Source: Bacteroidetes bacterium 2013_40CM_41_45
Lineage (GTDB): Bacteria > Bacteroidota > Bacteroidia > AKYH767-A > 2013-40CM-41-45
Direction of reading: 5' to 3'
NCBI GenBank assembly: GCA_002215675.1
Contig: NGFH01000002.1
Location: 719,887 to 783,886 of the forward strand
Length of the DNA: 64,000 nt
Part shown: piece after piece, positions 53,434 through 61,336 of the stretch
Numbering within the stretch: position 1 is the stretch's first letter
How the letters are laid out: each line of letters starts with the position of its first letter
Notes under the pieces: generated by a model
What the model was told of the DNA's origin: nothing
The model's input: only the letters and a program-made list of their open reading frames with translations
The model's database searches: none
Made by a program: the position numbers and the translations under genes

Positions 53434-54713
53434 TTCTTAGCCTGCATTTCATTTAATTCATGTTCAAGTCGTATTCTTTCTTTTTCAATTGCACGATCAA
53501 ATGACTGATATCTTTCTATTCCTAATTTTTTTAGATATGAAATGGTCGGCTTTGCAGCAATAAGCATCTCTTTAATCAATTCATCAGCATTGTATTTCGA
53601 TAACACAATGCGATATACTTCGCTTAAAGCAAGTCCTGTAACTTTCATAAAGGAATGAACTATCCTTTCAATATCAGGTAGACTTCTTGCAATTGTAGAT
53701 TTAATATAAAATTCTGAAGCATCTGTTTTCATCTGTTCGTCAAATTCTTCCCAAAGCCAATAACCCAATGCTTGAAATTGCGATGAGTGAATTACTTCGT
53801 CCCTTGCATGTGAATCACAAATTATTCGCACTGACCCAGAGAGTTCTTTATTAGCGGCAAACTTGCTAAGTTCAACTGAAATTCTTGTTTCAGTTACAAT
53901 TCCATTTATGATTGTAATGAGATCTCTGTAAAGCGGATCAGTCTCAACTGAACGTAGATTTTCTAATCTTCGCAAAAATAATGGCGGTTGTTTACCAGGT
54001 AGATAAGGAAGACCAAAATGTTTTTCTAATTCGGTCAAATACGTATTTGCTTGCTCTGCATGAAAACCTTCATCCGTAGCTGTTTTGTATAAATCTTGCT
54101 TTGGTTGAGATGGGATTTGAAATGGAATTCTCCTGAGACATACAATTGCGGGAATTACCAAACAATGTTCGACTTCAATTGTATCTCTAAGAAAAGAACA
54201 AAATTGGGCGGCACCAAAATTTTGCGATTCTATTTCAGAAGAAAAACTCGATGTCAGTAATACATTTTCTGGATAGTAAACTTCATTGATTTCTAAAGAC
54301 GGCAACGGAAATTCTTGTTTAAGTGCAGACGGTTTCTTTTCAGTATTTTTATACGTGAGATAATGCGGATATCCGTCTTTCTTGGCAACGTAGACCCATG
54401 CCTGTTTTCCCGAGGTCAGTACCTCTTTTACTCTCACATAATCCCCTACTTCATAGCTATCTGACAAAAGCAATTCTTCTACTGTAACTTCAAATACGAT
54501 TCCCTCAACGCAATCATCATTATTTTCGGAATGTATAGCAATTGGGTGGAATTTTTGTTCGCTTTTTAATAGGACCGACTCATCTTTGATTTCAAGAAAA
54601 GAAAGTTTATAGCCCTTTAAAGTATCTTTTGTGCCTGTTAAAATTCTACCGAAAGATTCTAATTGAACCTTTTCTTTTTGAAGCGTACCGTATGAGAAAA
54701 GATGTTCATTCAT
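53430..54713 (-). CDS. Gamma-glutamylcyclotransferase-like domain fused to an AurF-type diiron oxygenase
   Basis: The 427-residue protein has an N-terminal GGCT/AIG2-like domain (about 1-110; LFSYGTLQKEKVQLESFGRI, DSYEVGDYVRVKEV). The C-terminal part (about 160-350) has the seven ligands of AurF-type N-oxygenases: E182, E215, H218, E275, H302, E306 and H309. From E215 onward their spacing (ExxH, 57, 27, 4, 3) equals that I recall for AurF (E136, H139, E196, H223, E227, H230). The first Glu is 33 residues ahead of E215, against 35 in AurF. AurF-type enzymes oxidise arylamines. GGCT domains release pyroglutamate from gamma-glutamyl compounds. No biosynthetic cluster is visible around it, so the substrate is unknown. 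Confidence 0.82.
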   Translation of the reverse strand: MNEHLFSYGTLQKEKVQLESFGRILTGTKDTLKGYKLSFLEIKDESVLLKSEQKFHPIAIHSENNDDCVEGIVFEVTVEELLLSDSYEVGDYVRVKEVLTSGKQAWVYVAKKDGYPHYLTYKNTEKKPSALKQEFPLPSLEINEVYYPENVLLTSSFSSEIESQNFGAAQFCSFLRDTIEVEHCLVIPAIVCLRRIPFQIPSQPKQDLYKTATDEGFHAEQANTYLTELEKHFGLPYLPGKQPPLFLRRLENLRSVETDPLYRDLITIINGIVTETRISVELSKFAANKELSGSVRIICDSHARDEVIHSSQFQALGYWLWEEFDEQMKTDASEFYIKSTIARSLPDIERIVHSFMKVTGLALSEVYRIVLSKYNADELIKEMLIAAKPTISYLKKLGIERYQSFDRAIEKERIRLEHELNEMQAKK

Positions 54714-54824
54714 TGTATTAACTGTCTATTTAAAGAATTGAATTTTATATACTTAAATTCACTCTTTGTAAGGTGTTTCTATTGTATTGTCCTCCCATTA
54801 ATTCCTTTATGCTTTAACCATAAA

Positions 54825-56291
54825 TTAATTTTTCCATATCTCCCTATACTTGGGCAGTAGGGTGTTATTGCTGCGTTGGTAGTACTGCTCAGCCTTTTTA
54901 ATATCTCCTTTTAAAAACAAAATGTATCCGTAATGATAAAGCTCCAGTTCAGAACTTGGAATATAATCCAATGTTTTGTTTAGCACATCCTCAAATTTTG
55001 TATTCATAGCATGACCTTTCAGAATGGATAAGTATTCTGCACATATTTCAAGATCAAAAATTTCTCTGTTAATCAAACGGTCGAAACAAGCGAGTGTTGA
55101 TTCTAGATTGTTCTCTACGAAATATAGTTTTGTCATGGCATGATTGAGATAGAAATCTCCTGGAAATTTTAAAAGCGCTTTATCTAAACATTCTCTTTGT
55201 TCCTTTTTCATATTGAGGGTATCCAAAATTTCATTGAATACTAAAAAATGCTGAGGCAGAAATTCAGTCATATGCTTTTGATTGCTCATAAGATTTTTGC
55301 ACTCTTCCGTAGCGGAACTTAGCTGATTTAGCTGGAGATACGTTGAAATCCTATTTAATTTTGTAAGAGGAAGAAATTCCATATTTTTTTCAGAGTTGAA
55401 TAAATTACCCGACTTTTTTTTCGATACTTTATCTCCCTCAATAGCTTCAGTGATACGAACAGTTTTATCGTAAGCTGAAAGTGCACCTTCAAAATCTTTA
55501 ACATCATATAAGACACTTGCAAGCAGTCTCCAACCACGTGGATCGTTATTGTAAGTGTCTGTATAATTCAATAAAATCGATTTTGCCTTCGAGTTTAATC
55601 CTGCTTTTGCATATTCTGCTCCCAGTTGCAGTGTAAGTGTAGGACAGTAGATTTCCAGATGTTCGCATTCCTTAATAAACAATCCTAGACGTTCTGTTGT
55701 TCCCGGAAATTTCTGTTCGAATCTTGTCTGCATAACATCGAATTCTCTTAGGAGAATAGATTTATCAATATCTTGCAGGTTGAACTTAGAAAGCTCCTCT
55801 TCAAAATCTTTTTGAGTGCATTCAGGATACAGTGATTGGTATTTAACATCCCAAAACTTACACAACCCAGAAATGCCTAAATGATACGTCCTGTCATTAT
55901 CGTATAGGTTGGTTAGATTACTTATTGAGAAATCAAAGTATCTGAACGAATTATGATTTTCAAAAAGCTCCGGTGCAGAATGTGTTACTGTTTTATCTCC
56001 CACCAAGCAAATCGAAATTTGCTTTGCTCCATTCTTCCAATCATCATTTTGATTTAACAGTCGCCATTCATCTCTTACATATTTCGAGTAGCGGCTATTC
56101 GAGCTGTCAAAAAGAATAACGCCTTTACATTCCTGTAATGCTTGTCCAATTTCCTTATTAAAATCTTTCCCATAGCTTACGGAATAAGCATCTCTCCATA
56201 AAATACAACCGTTGCGGACAAGGTCGGAATAAATTTTCACGGCTATTCTCATATCCTTCCAAGAATAACTCATAAAGATTTTATCATTCAT
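54825..56291 (-). CDS. TIR-domain protein with TPR repeats
   Basis: The 488-residue protein begins NDKIFMSYSWKDMRIAVKIY, a classic TIR start. It has CILWRDAYSVSYGKDF, then the candidate catalytic Glu75 in YSKYVRDEWRLL. The TIR part spans about 1-140. Residues about 220-488 contain helix-turn-helix pairs of TPR type (KSILLNYTDTYNNDPRGWRL, KDFEGALSAYDKTVRITEA, DIKKAEQYYQRS). TIR-TPR proteins are often effector modules of bacterial defence systems, with TPRs binding partners or signals. It overlaps the preceding secreted-protein gene by 8 bp. A 111-bp gap separates it from the following GGCT-AurF gene. Confidence 0.85.
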   Translation of the reverse strand: MNDKIFMSYSWKDMRIAVKIYSDLVRNGCILWRDAYSVSYGKDFNKEIGQALQECKGVILFDSSNSRYSKYVRDEWRLLNQNDDWKNGAKQISICLVGDKTVTHSAPELFENHNSFRYFDFSISNLTNLYDNDRTYHLGISGLCKFWDVKYQSLYPECTQKDFEEELSKFNLQDIDKSILLREFDVMQTRFEQKFPGTTERLGLFIKECEHLEIYCPTLTLQLGAEYAKAGLNSKAKSILLNYTDTYNNDPRGWRLLASVLYDVKDFEGALSAYDKTVRITEAIEGDKVSKKKSGNLFNSEKNMEFLPLTKLNRISTYLQLNQLSSATEECKNLMSNQKHMTEFLPQHFLVFNEILDTLNMKKEQRECLDKALLKFPGDFYLNHAMTKLYFVENNLESTLACFDRLINREIFDLEICAEYLSILKGHAMNTKFEDVLNKTLDYIPSSELELYHYGYILFLKGDIKKAEQYYQRSNNTLLPKYREIWKN

Positions 56292-57591
56292 TTCCCAACC
56301 TTTTATTCGGTGGAATTATTCCATTGTTAACCGGATTGCTTTTATCAGCACTTGGACGTATTTCTTTAACATCATTTATTTCCACCATGAACCTTTTCCA
56401 CCTCGTCGGATTATTCAATTTTACATACCTGAAAAAAGCAGCATAGCGCATTGTCGTGATGCAAGAACTAAACACCACTGGATTGAACTGAAATATTTTT
56501 TGATTTATATCACGCAACTGTTTGGATTCACACAAGCGCAATTCAATTTTAGAGTCCGGAGCAGCAAACTCTAAATCATCCCATACATAAGAGAGTAAGA
56601 TTGAAAATAGCTCTGGATATTTTTGCGATAATGTATTTAGGGATTTATATACATCCGTAGGAGTCCAAGAATAAATACCTGTCCTTGTAAGGTTACAAAT
56701 AAAAGTGAAGTCGGGATCAAATAAAAATGTTTTATAGATAGAATCATTACTAAATGTTGTATCATTTTTCATTCGAGAGGCAACATCAATCAGACCGTAA
56801 ATGTCGTTAGTCGTATCAGCAATTTCTGAAGTAAGCAGGTAATAAGGCTCCCCCGTGATATAAAAGTTATTTTTAGCTACACCAAATTTTACCTCTTGTC
56901 CCCAATCTGTTAATACATATGAATTAGTTATTGTGTTCGGGTCGGTAGAAATGGAAAGCTGCTCTTTTAATTCTTGGTATAAATCGGCCGTACTATAAAT
57001 GTTCTGATACGCTCTTTTTAATCCTACTTCACTGTCAGCCATCAGAAAATTACCATTTGTATCCCTCGGTAATTCAGCCAATATAGAGCCTCCAATTTCT
57101 GTGAACAGTAAATCTGCCTGAAACATTCTTAAACCAAGCAGAGTGCTGTCAAAAGCAGGATGATACCTATACGTTCCCAGGTTTGAAGGATTGTATATAG
57201 AAAATACTGCGTTGTTTGTATCATTGGCATATTTTGCAATTGGAACCAATTGCCAGTCGGGGAGATAAACGGAATATGAGTAATCATTGCCGGTACCGAT
57301 AGATATTTTTAATCTATCCCCATCTTTTTTAAGGGCATCATATTTTAGATTTATCACACTTGTTGCTATGGCATTATCGGGTGTAGCTACTTGCTCGAAA
57401 GAAATTCCTCCAACACCCGCGTGAAATGATACTTTCCCTACAGCGGCCTTTACCAATAAACTACTTCTTTTGATTCCAACGGAAGATTTGAATTCACTTG
57501 CACCTAAATAAAAAGTGCTTACTTGAGTAAATGCAAGCTCACTCCATAACAAATAAAAAAGTAGTACCGTGTACTTTAGTAAAGTTTTCAT
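56284..57591 (-). CDS. Exported protein of unknown function in the TIR/caspase operon
   Basis: From MKTLLKYTVLLFYLLWSELAFTQ the product has 435 residues with a good signal peptide. It looks mostly beta-rich early on (VKAAVGKVSFHAGVGGISFE, SIGTGNDYSYSVYLPDW). In the middle lies RYHPAFDSTLLGLRMFQADLLF, a segment that reads like a conserved family block, but I cannot name the family. The C-terminal half is helical and ends in a polar tail (NPVNNGIIPPNKRLGNE). It stands between the caspase and TIR-TPR genes and overlaps the latter by 8 bp. As the only exported member of the set, it may sense envelope events, but this is speculation. Confidence 0.7.
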   Translation of the reverse strand: MKTLLKYTVLLFYLLWSELAFTQVSTFYLGASEFKSSVGIKRSSLLVKAAVGKVSFHAGVGGISFEQVATPDNAIATSVINLKYDALKKDGDRLKISIGTGNDYSYSVYLPDWQLVPIAKYANDTNNAVFSIYNPSNLGTYRYHPAFDSTLLGLRMFQADLLFTEIGGSILAELPRDTNGNFLMADSEVGLKRAYQNIYSTADLYQELKEQLSISTDPNTITNSYVLTDWGQEVKFGVAKNNFYITGEPYYLLTSEIADTTNDIYGLIDVASRMKNDTTFSNDSIYKTFLFDPDFTFICNLTRTGIYSWTPTDVYKSLNTLSQKYPELFSILLSYVWDDLEFAAPDSKIELRLCESKQLRDINQKIFQFNPVVFSSCITTMRYAAFFRYVKLNNPTRWKRFMVEINDVKEIRPSADKSNPVNNGIIPPNKRLGNE

Positions 57592-57618
57592 GTTAACAGA
57601 TTTCATAAGTTAAAAAAA

Positions 57619-58590
57619 TTATATTTTCCTTTCTTTTACCAATCTCCAATAATGATGGCCAAGCGTAGTTAACTTGCAGGATTTTGATTCCATTGCTGCG
57701 AAATACATAAACGGAGCGTCTACAGGAATAATTAAACCAATACTTTGAAGTTTTTGAAGGTCTTTAAATATGGCTACTTTCTCGGCAATTGCCACCGGTT
57801 CAACTAATTCATGTTTTACTTCCTTTGAGTTGGTGTCTTCAAATGAGGGGTTCAGGGGAAACTCCTTGTCAGGTACTGGAAAATATGTAATTATTTTCCG
57901 TAATACCTCCTTTGATGTCTGGGGAATGACTTCACGAAGTGAAATAAATCTAGTGATGTTTGTTTTGAATACAGGTCGCTGTCCCCATTCTCCGAGCGAT
58001 TGATCAATGTAAGCATAAACACTGCCTGGAGTTATGTGCCCTCTTAAATCTGCCGCTCCTCCTTTTAATGCATCGAGAAGAAGGCTTGTAAAAACTCCTT
58101 GACCATTTATTTCTTTTGCCGGTTCATTATCCCTGCTGGCAGAAAGTATAGTTACTCCCTGATGAAGAAAAGAAGATATACCTCCTGTCAGGTTCGGAGA
58201 ACCCATTGCTCCGGAGTGACAACAATCCAAGATAATAATTCTGTTTTGTGCTTTTGATTTATTAGCAATCTCCAGTATCTCATCCATCGATACGCCTTCA
58301 TCATATTCTTTCATATCTGGAGTCACTAAGTATCCACCACCATGCTCATTAAAAAAGCCGTGACCACTGAAATAAAAAAGTGTATAAGGAGTATCTCCTT
58401 TAAAGAGTTCAATTATTAATTTTTTAAGCCTTGATTTTGTTAGCACGTCCTTTTCAAGATGCACTTGAAAATTGGGAGAACCGTCTGCATTTAATTCCAT
58501 AACCTTTGCAAATTCCTCAGCATCGTTTACAGCTCCCTGCAAAGGAGAAAAAGGATATTTATTAATTCCTATAACCAAGGCTTTTCGCAT
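57619..58590 (-). CDS. Caspase-family (C14-like) peptidase
   Basis: The 323-residue protein has a p20-like catalytic domain (about 1-215). It begins KALVIGINKYPFSPLQGAVND. The catalytic His is H77 in LFYFSGHGFF and the catalytic Cys is C124 in ILDCCHSGAMG. The segment GVTILSASRDNEPAKE follows, as in other bacterial caspase-like proteases. Residues about 255-323 form a C-terminal module, probably a winged helix (LQKLQSIGLIIPVD ... CKLTTLGHHYWRL). Such proteases can cleave pore-forming effectors or other targets in programmed cell death. A TIR-like gene ends 10 bp upstream, and the exported-protein gene follows after 27 bp. Confidence 0.9.
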   Translation of the reverse strand: MRKALVIGINKYPFSPLQGAVNDAEEFAKVMELNADGSPNFQVHLEKDVLTKSRLKKLIIELFKGDTPYTLFYFSGHGFFNEHGGGYLVTPDMKEYDEGVSMDEILEIANKSKAQNRIIILDCCHSGAMGSPNLTGGISSFLHQGVTILSASRDNEPAKEINGQGVFTSLLLDALKGGAADLRGHITPGSVYAYIDQSLGEWGQRPVFKTNITRFISLREVIPQTSKEVLRKIITYFPVPDKEFPLNPSFEDTNSKEVKHELVEPVAIAEKVAIFKDLQKLQSIGLIIPVDAPFMYFAAMESKSCKLTTLGHHYWRLVKERKI

Positions 58591-58600
58591 GGTAGTATCG

Positions 58601-59011
58601 TTATTTATTTTTTCCTTCTTTCATACATTGATCAATATAAGCAGCTATTTTCTCCCAGCTCCATGCTACTATCCGGGTTCTTGATAAGCCGTCTGGCAGA
58701 ATAGTACTGCTATCTGCACCATCGACATAAACTCCAAAAATCGGTATGCTATTCCTCTTGGCAAAAGCGATTTCTTTTTCCACTCCAGTCGCAATACATG
58801 TATCATTACCTACTAGGACAATTAATATATTACATTTCTTAATTTTATCCTCAATAAGTTTTTCCCATTCCCTTTGAGGCAGATGATTCTTTGATGACCA
58901 ATCTTCAATGCTGAACGGTGTTTTTGAATTCTTTGCCTGCCCGGCAAAAAAATCTTTTTGAATTTTGTTATTATCAAAATCAAAACTTATGAAAGTACGT
59001 GGGTCACTCAT
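58601..59011 (-). CDS. MTH538/ThsB-like TIR-domain protein
   Basis: The 136-residue protein is the stand-alone TIR-like type of the MTH538 family, to which ThsB of Thoeris systems belongs. The signs are RTFISFDFDNNKIQKDFFAG at the start, FSIEDWSSKNHLPQREWEKLIEDKI, ILIVLVGNDTCIATGVEKEIAFAK with candidate catalytic Glu78 or Glu80, and IPIFGVYVDG near the end. ThsB-type proteins convert NAD into a signalling molecule. Its start overlaps the upstream gene by 4 bp, so the two are coupled. No ThsA-like partner is present here. Partners would have to be the caspase and other TIR genes. Confidence 0.85.
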   Translation of the reverse strand: MSDPRTFISFDFDNNKIQKDFFAGQAKNSKTPFSIEDWSSKNHLPQREWEKLIEDKIKKCNILIVLVGNDTCIATGVEKEIAFAKRNSIPIFGVYVDGADSSTILPDGLSRTRIVAWSWEKIAAYIDQCMKEGKNK

Positions 59012-59805
59012 ACATTTTCAGGCTTAAATCGTAAATCTTCATTAATAAAATCAAAGTATATTTCGTCTTTATATTTGCTCCTGGCAGTTTCCGGAGTGAC
59101 CAGGTCAAAAGCTCTCATTCCTCTATCAATAAAGCTGGGAGGTAAAAAAATTCTATTCCTTAAGCCTTTCACCTTAAACAGCGGAGTCAGTCCGCGTTGT
59201 GCAATAATTTTTGTTTCAAGTCCCTTTAAAAACGACGAGCTGAAATTGAATTGTGCATCGGCAATATCAAGATTAGAAGAATTGATATTGGCATTGGCTT
59301 TCAATTCAATCTTGGCATTGGAAGAATTGGAAAGTAAAATTGTAGCGCTTTCTGCTTTTACAAGCTGCGTGATGACTACCCAATGCTTATTCCACTTTCC
59401 CTCTTCGTATAGCTTAATAATTTCTTCCCCGATCTTATTTGTATTGTTTATTAAGATAACTTGTGCCTGGTTTGCTTTAAAAAAAATTGAATTTTGTGAA
59501 GAGAATTCAACTATAAGACCTGCATCACTATTGGTAAAAGTACTTCCTGCAGGAGATACTGTCCCGCTGATTTTTGATGTGATGGTTATCTGCCCATTCG
59601 AAGAATATTCTAAATCATCTTTCGTGTCATCCTCCCTTACCTCAAATGGGATTTGAAAAAATTCTAAAGTTGTTACCGGTGTATACACATAGTTATTTAA
59701 AATCCCTATATCTCCTAGTCGCAAAGGCATTCCCGGCAGCCAAGTTGCCTTGTATCCGAATTTTCTGCTGAGTTCATTGGTATATTGTTCCTGCGGCCCT
59801 TTCAT
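59008..59805 (-). CDS. Uncharacterised effector candidate, possibly gasdermin-like
   Basis: The 265-residue protein has no signal peptide, no Cys and no known motif. The N-terminal part has LSRKFGYKATWLPGMPLRLGD, followed by strand-rich segments (GQITITSKISGTV, KHWVVITQLVKAESATILLS) and a segment GLTPLFKVKGLRNRIF. After that comes a tail of about 40 residues with Arg/Lys sites (RGMRAFDLVTPETARSKYKD). Size, topology and adjacency to a caspase fit a bacterial gasdermin, where a C-terminal piece is cut off to free a pore former. The missing N-terminal Cys, normally palmitoylated in those proteins, argues against it. It is the first gene of the leftward operon. Confidence 0.75.
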   Translation of the reverse strand: MKGPQEQYTNELSRKFGYKATWLPGMPLRLGDIGILNNYVYTPVTTLEFFQIPFEVREDDTKDDLEYSSNGQITITSKISGTVSPAGSTFTNSDAGLIVEFSSQNSIFFKANQAQVILINNTNKIGEEIIKLYEEGKWNKHWVVITQLVKAESATILLSNSSNAKIELKANANINSSNLDIADAQFNFSSSFLKGLETKIIAQRGLTPLFKVKGLRNRIFLPPSFIDRGMRAFDLVTPETARSKYKDEIYFDFINEDLRFKPENV

Positions 59806-59881
59806 ATATTTTATTTTAAATGGTTAAAGATTATGCACGAGAATCTGACTGCAAAAATTTCTATTCAGAAGGTTTTTATCC

Positions 59882-59899
59882 ATACCTATAGATAGGTAT
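59882..59899. promoter_or_regulatory. NarL-type 7-2-7 inverted heptamer (perfect)
   Basis: TACCTAT-AG-ATAGGTA (59883-59898) is an inverted repeat of heptamers fitting the NarL consensus TACYYMT in the 7-2-7 arrangement, extended to 18 bp by flanking A and T. It lies 77 bp upstream of the leftward operon and 103 bp before the rightward start codon. The NarL-type response regulator at 62097-62705 is the natural candidate to bind it. Confidence 0.65.
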
Positions 59900-59925
59900 T
59901 TATTTCAGGTGAATAAAGTTTTAAA

Positions 59926-59941
59926 TACCTATGGGTCGGTA
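59926..59941. promoter_or_regulatory. Second, degenerate NarL-type 7-2-7 site
   Basis: TACCTAT-GG-GTCGGTA has one consensus heptamer and one with two mismatches in the same 7-2-7 frame. Its centre is 43 bp from that of the perfect site, about four helical turns, and it abuts the -33 TTG (59942-59944), a position suited to activation of the rightward promoter. Confidence 0.5.
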
Positions 59942-59973
59942 TTGGTATGCGCTTTCAGAAGATGGTATGTTTG
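59942..59973 (+). promoter_or_regulatory. Promoter of the small Cys-containing protein gene
   Basis: TTG at 59942-59944 is followed after 21 bases by TATGTTTG (59966-59973), matching TAnnTTTG. The start would be near 59980, about 22 bases before the ATG at 60002. The ATG at 59909 lies upstream of this promoter and is therefore rejected as the start. Confidence 0.65.
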
Positions 59974-60001
59974 TCTTATTAAATTTAAAAAACAGAAAAA
60001 A

Positions 60002-60568
60002 ATGAAACAAACAATCATCAAACCAGAAAATGAACTTATTTCAGAATCAAAGGAATCTGAAAGTGAGAATCCCAACAGGCAAGTCACAGAAATAAAAAAG
60101 GGTGCTTTTCAATATTTGGAATCCCTTCCAAGACCCGGCATGCCTGTGAACACACTGCTAAGGGACAGGGATCCTTCACAGCGAATTAGTATGGATATAG
60201 CGCACCAATTTACTGACCAATTCAGGTCGTCTGCTGCAGGTTCACCCATTGATATTCCATTATGCTGGAGCTTCGATAAGGATGCCTTAATTAAACTGCT
60301 TGGAATAACCTCTTATGAACACTATTCCGAAGTGAACGGTGTACGTTTTTATGCGGGCGTAAATGAATCTGGCGTTTTAACGCTGATTGCAGTGTCAACA
60401 ACGGAAGGAACTAGGGGAGGTTGCAGTGATTGTAGAAATGATCTGACCGAAGACGATAAGTATCCTTATTATGATTACGCAGACCCATGTCCAACCAACT
60501 GCAGTGAAACAGGAAACTTAAAAGCAGATGCCGGAGGAGAAGTATTGAGGACATTCCAAAAGGTCTAA
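60002..60568 (+). CDS. Small cytosolic protein with Cys-rich C-terminus, unknown function
   Basis: From MKQTIIKPENELISESKESE the product has 188 residues. The first 40 residues are acidic and Lys-rich. The middle has FSFDKDAL-type mixed alpha/beta (IDIPLCWSFDKDALIKLLGI, GVRFYAGVNESGVLTLIAVS). The C-terminus holds GGCSDCRND, then YPYYDYADPCPTNCSETGNL, with four Cys in two CxxC/CxxxC-like pairs that could bind metal. I do not recognise a family. It is framed by its own promoter and a strong terminator, so it is probably an abundant monocistronic product. It shares a direction with the sensor kinase genes and could be a co-regulated accessory. Confidence 0.65.
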   Translation: MKQTIIKPENELISESKESESENPNRQVTEIKKGAFQYLESLPRPGMPVNTLLRDRDPSQRISMDIAHQFTDQFRSSAAGSPIDIPLCWSFDKDALIKLLGITSYEHYSEVNGVRFYAGVNESGVLTLIAVSTTEGTRGGCSDCRNDLTEDDKYPYYDYADPCPTNCSETGNLKADAGGEVLRTFQKV

Positions 60569-60590
60569 TTCTGCATCTGGTTTTGATTTT

Positions 60591-60628
60591 ACAATAGGTG
60601 GGATTACCTCATCCACCTATTGTTTTTT
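60591..60628 (+). terminator. Rho-independent terminator
   Basis: CAATAGGTGG (60592-60601) pairs perfectly with CCACCTATTG (60613-60622), followed by six T (60623-60628). It closes the small Cys-containing gene 22 bp after its stop and separates it from the downstream sensor operon. The stem contains the ATAGGTG/CACCTAT words that resemble the heptamers upstream. Confidence 0.9.
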
Positions 60629-60679
60629 AAATTTGTAATCTAATCCTTTAAAAAGTCTGCACTAAAAGTTTATTAAGCA

Positions 60680-61336
60680 ATGCCCATGCATTTCGTTTTC
60701 ATAAAGCTTTCTCAAGCAACTGTTTTATTTCCTGTTCTCCTTGGCGTAATTAACTTTAAAAAATTAAATAAACCATTTAGAATTTTACTCTTTTTCTTTA
60801 TTCTATCAATTTTATTTGAGATACAGGCAAGTGTGCTAAAAACGATTTATCACAATAACATGCCTGGGTTACACTTATTCACGGTTTGTGAATTTATTTT
60901 TTTATCGTTGGTTTATTATTATCATTTTTCTAAAAATTCTGTTCTGTCCCGGTTTATAATTCTTAACACATGCCTATTCCTTTTAGCTGCATCTTTTGAT
61001 GCTTTTATAATAAACGGGATATTGGAACCTAACAACCTGAGTCGTACATATTCATCAATATCGTTGGTGACAATGTCTTTGATCTTCTTCTACAGTTTCT
61101 TTAAAAATGATTACGAATTTTATAGCTGGCAATATCCTATGTTTTGGTTTAATACGGGTGTCCTGATTTATTTTGCATTGAATCTGTTTTACTTTATGCT
61201 TAACAATTACCTGGTCGAGCACGCATATTCCATTGCGTATAACAGTATGAGAGTTCACGCAGCTATAAATATTATTTCAAATTTGTTGTATGCAAAATCC
61301 TTCTTATGCTTCTCGAAATCAGTAGTGAGATATTGA
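60680..61336 (+). CDS. Polytopic membrane protein upstream of the histidine kinase
   Basis: The 218-residue protein has about seven hydrophobic segments (for example FRILLFFFILSILFEI, FIILNTCLFLLAASFDAF, MFWFNTGVLIYFALNLFYFM) and no soluble domain. I do not recognise a named family. Its 3' end overlaps the histidine kinase gene by 31 bp in another frame, so they are coupled. The kinase itself has only one membrane span and no sensing domain, so this protein is a plausible sensory partner, which is inference. Confidence 0.75.
   Translation: MPMHFVFIKLSQATVLFPVLLGVINFKKLNKPFRILLFFFILSILFEIQASVLKTIYHNNMPGLHLFTVCEFIFLSLVYYYHFSKNSVLSRFIILNTCLFLLAASFDAFIINGILEPNNLSRTYSSISLVTMSLIFFYSFFKNDYEFYSWQYPMFWFNTGVLIYFALNLFYFMLNNYLVEHAYSIAYNSMRVHAAINIISNLLYAKSFLCFSKSVVRY

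Noticed and set aside
59909-60001. Coding extension of the small Cys-containing protein to ATG 59909
   Set aside because: The promoter at 59942-59973 lies inside it and the leader has no conserved pattern.
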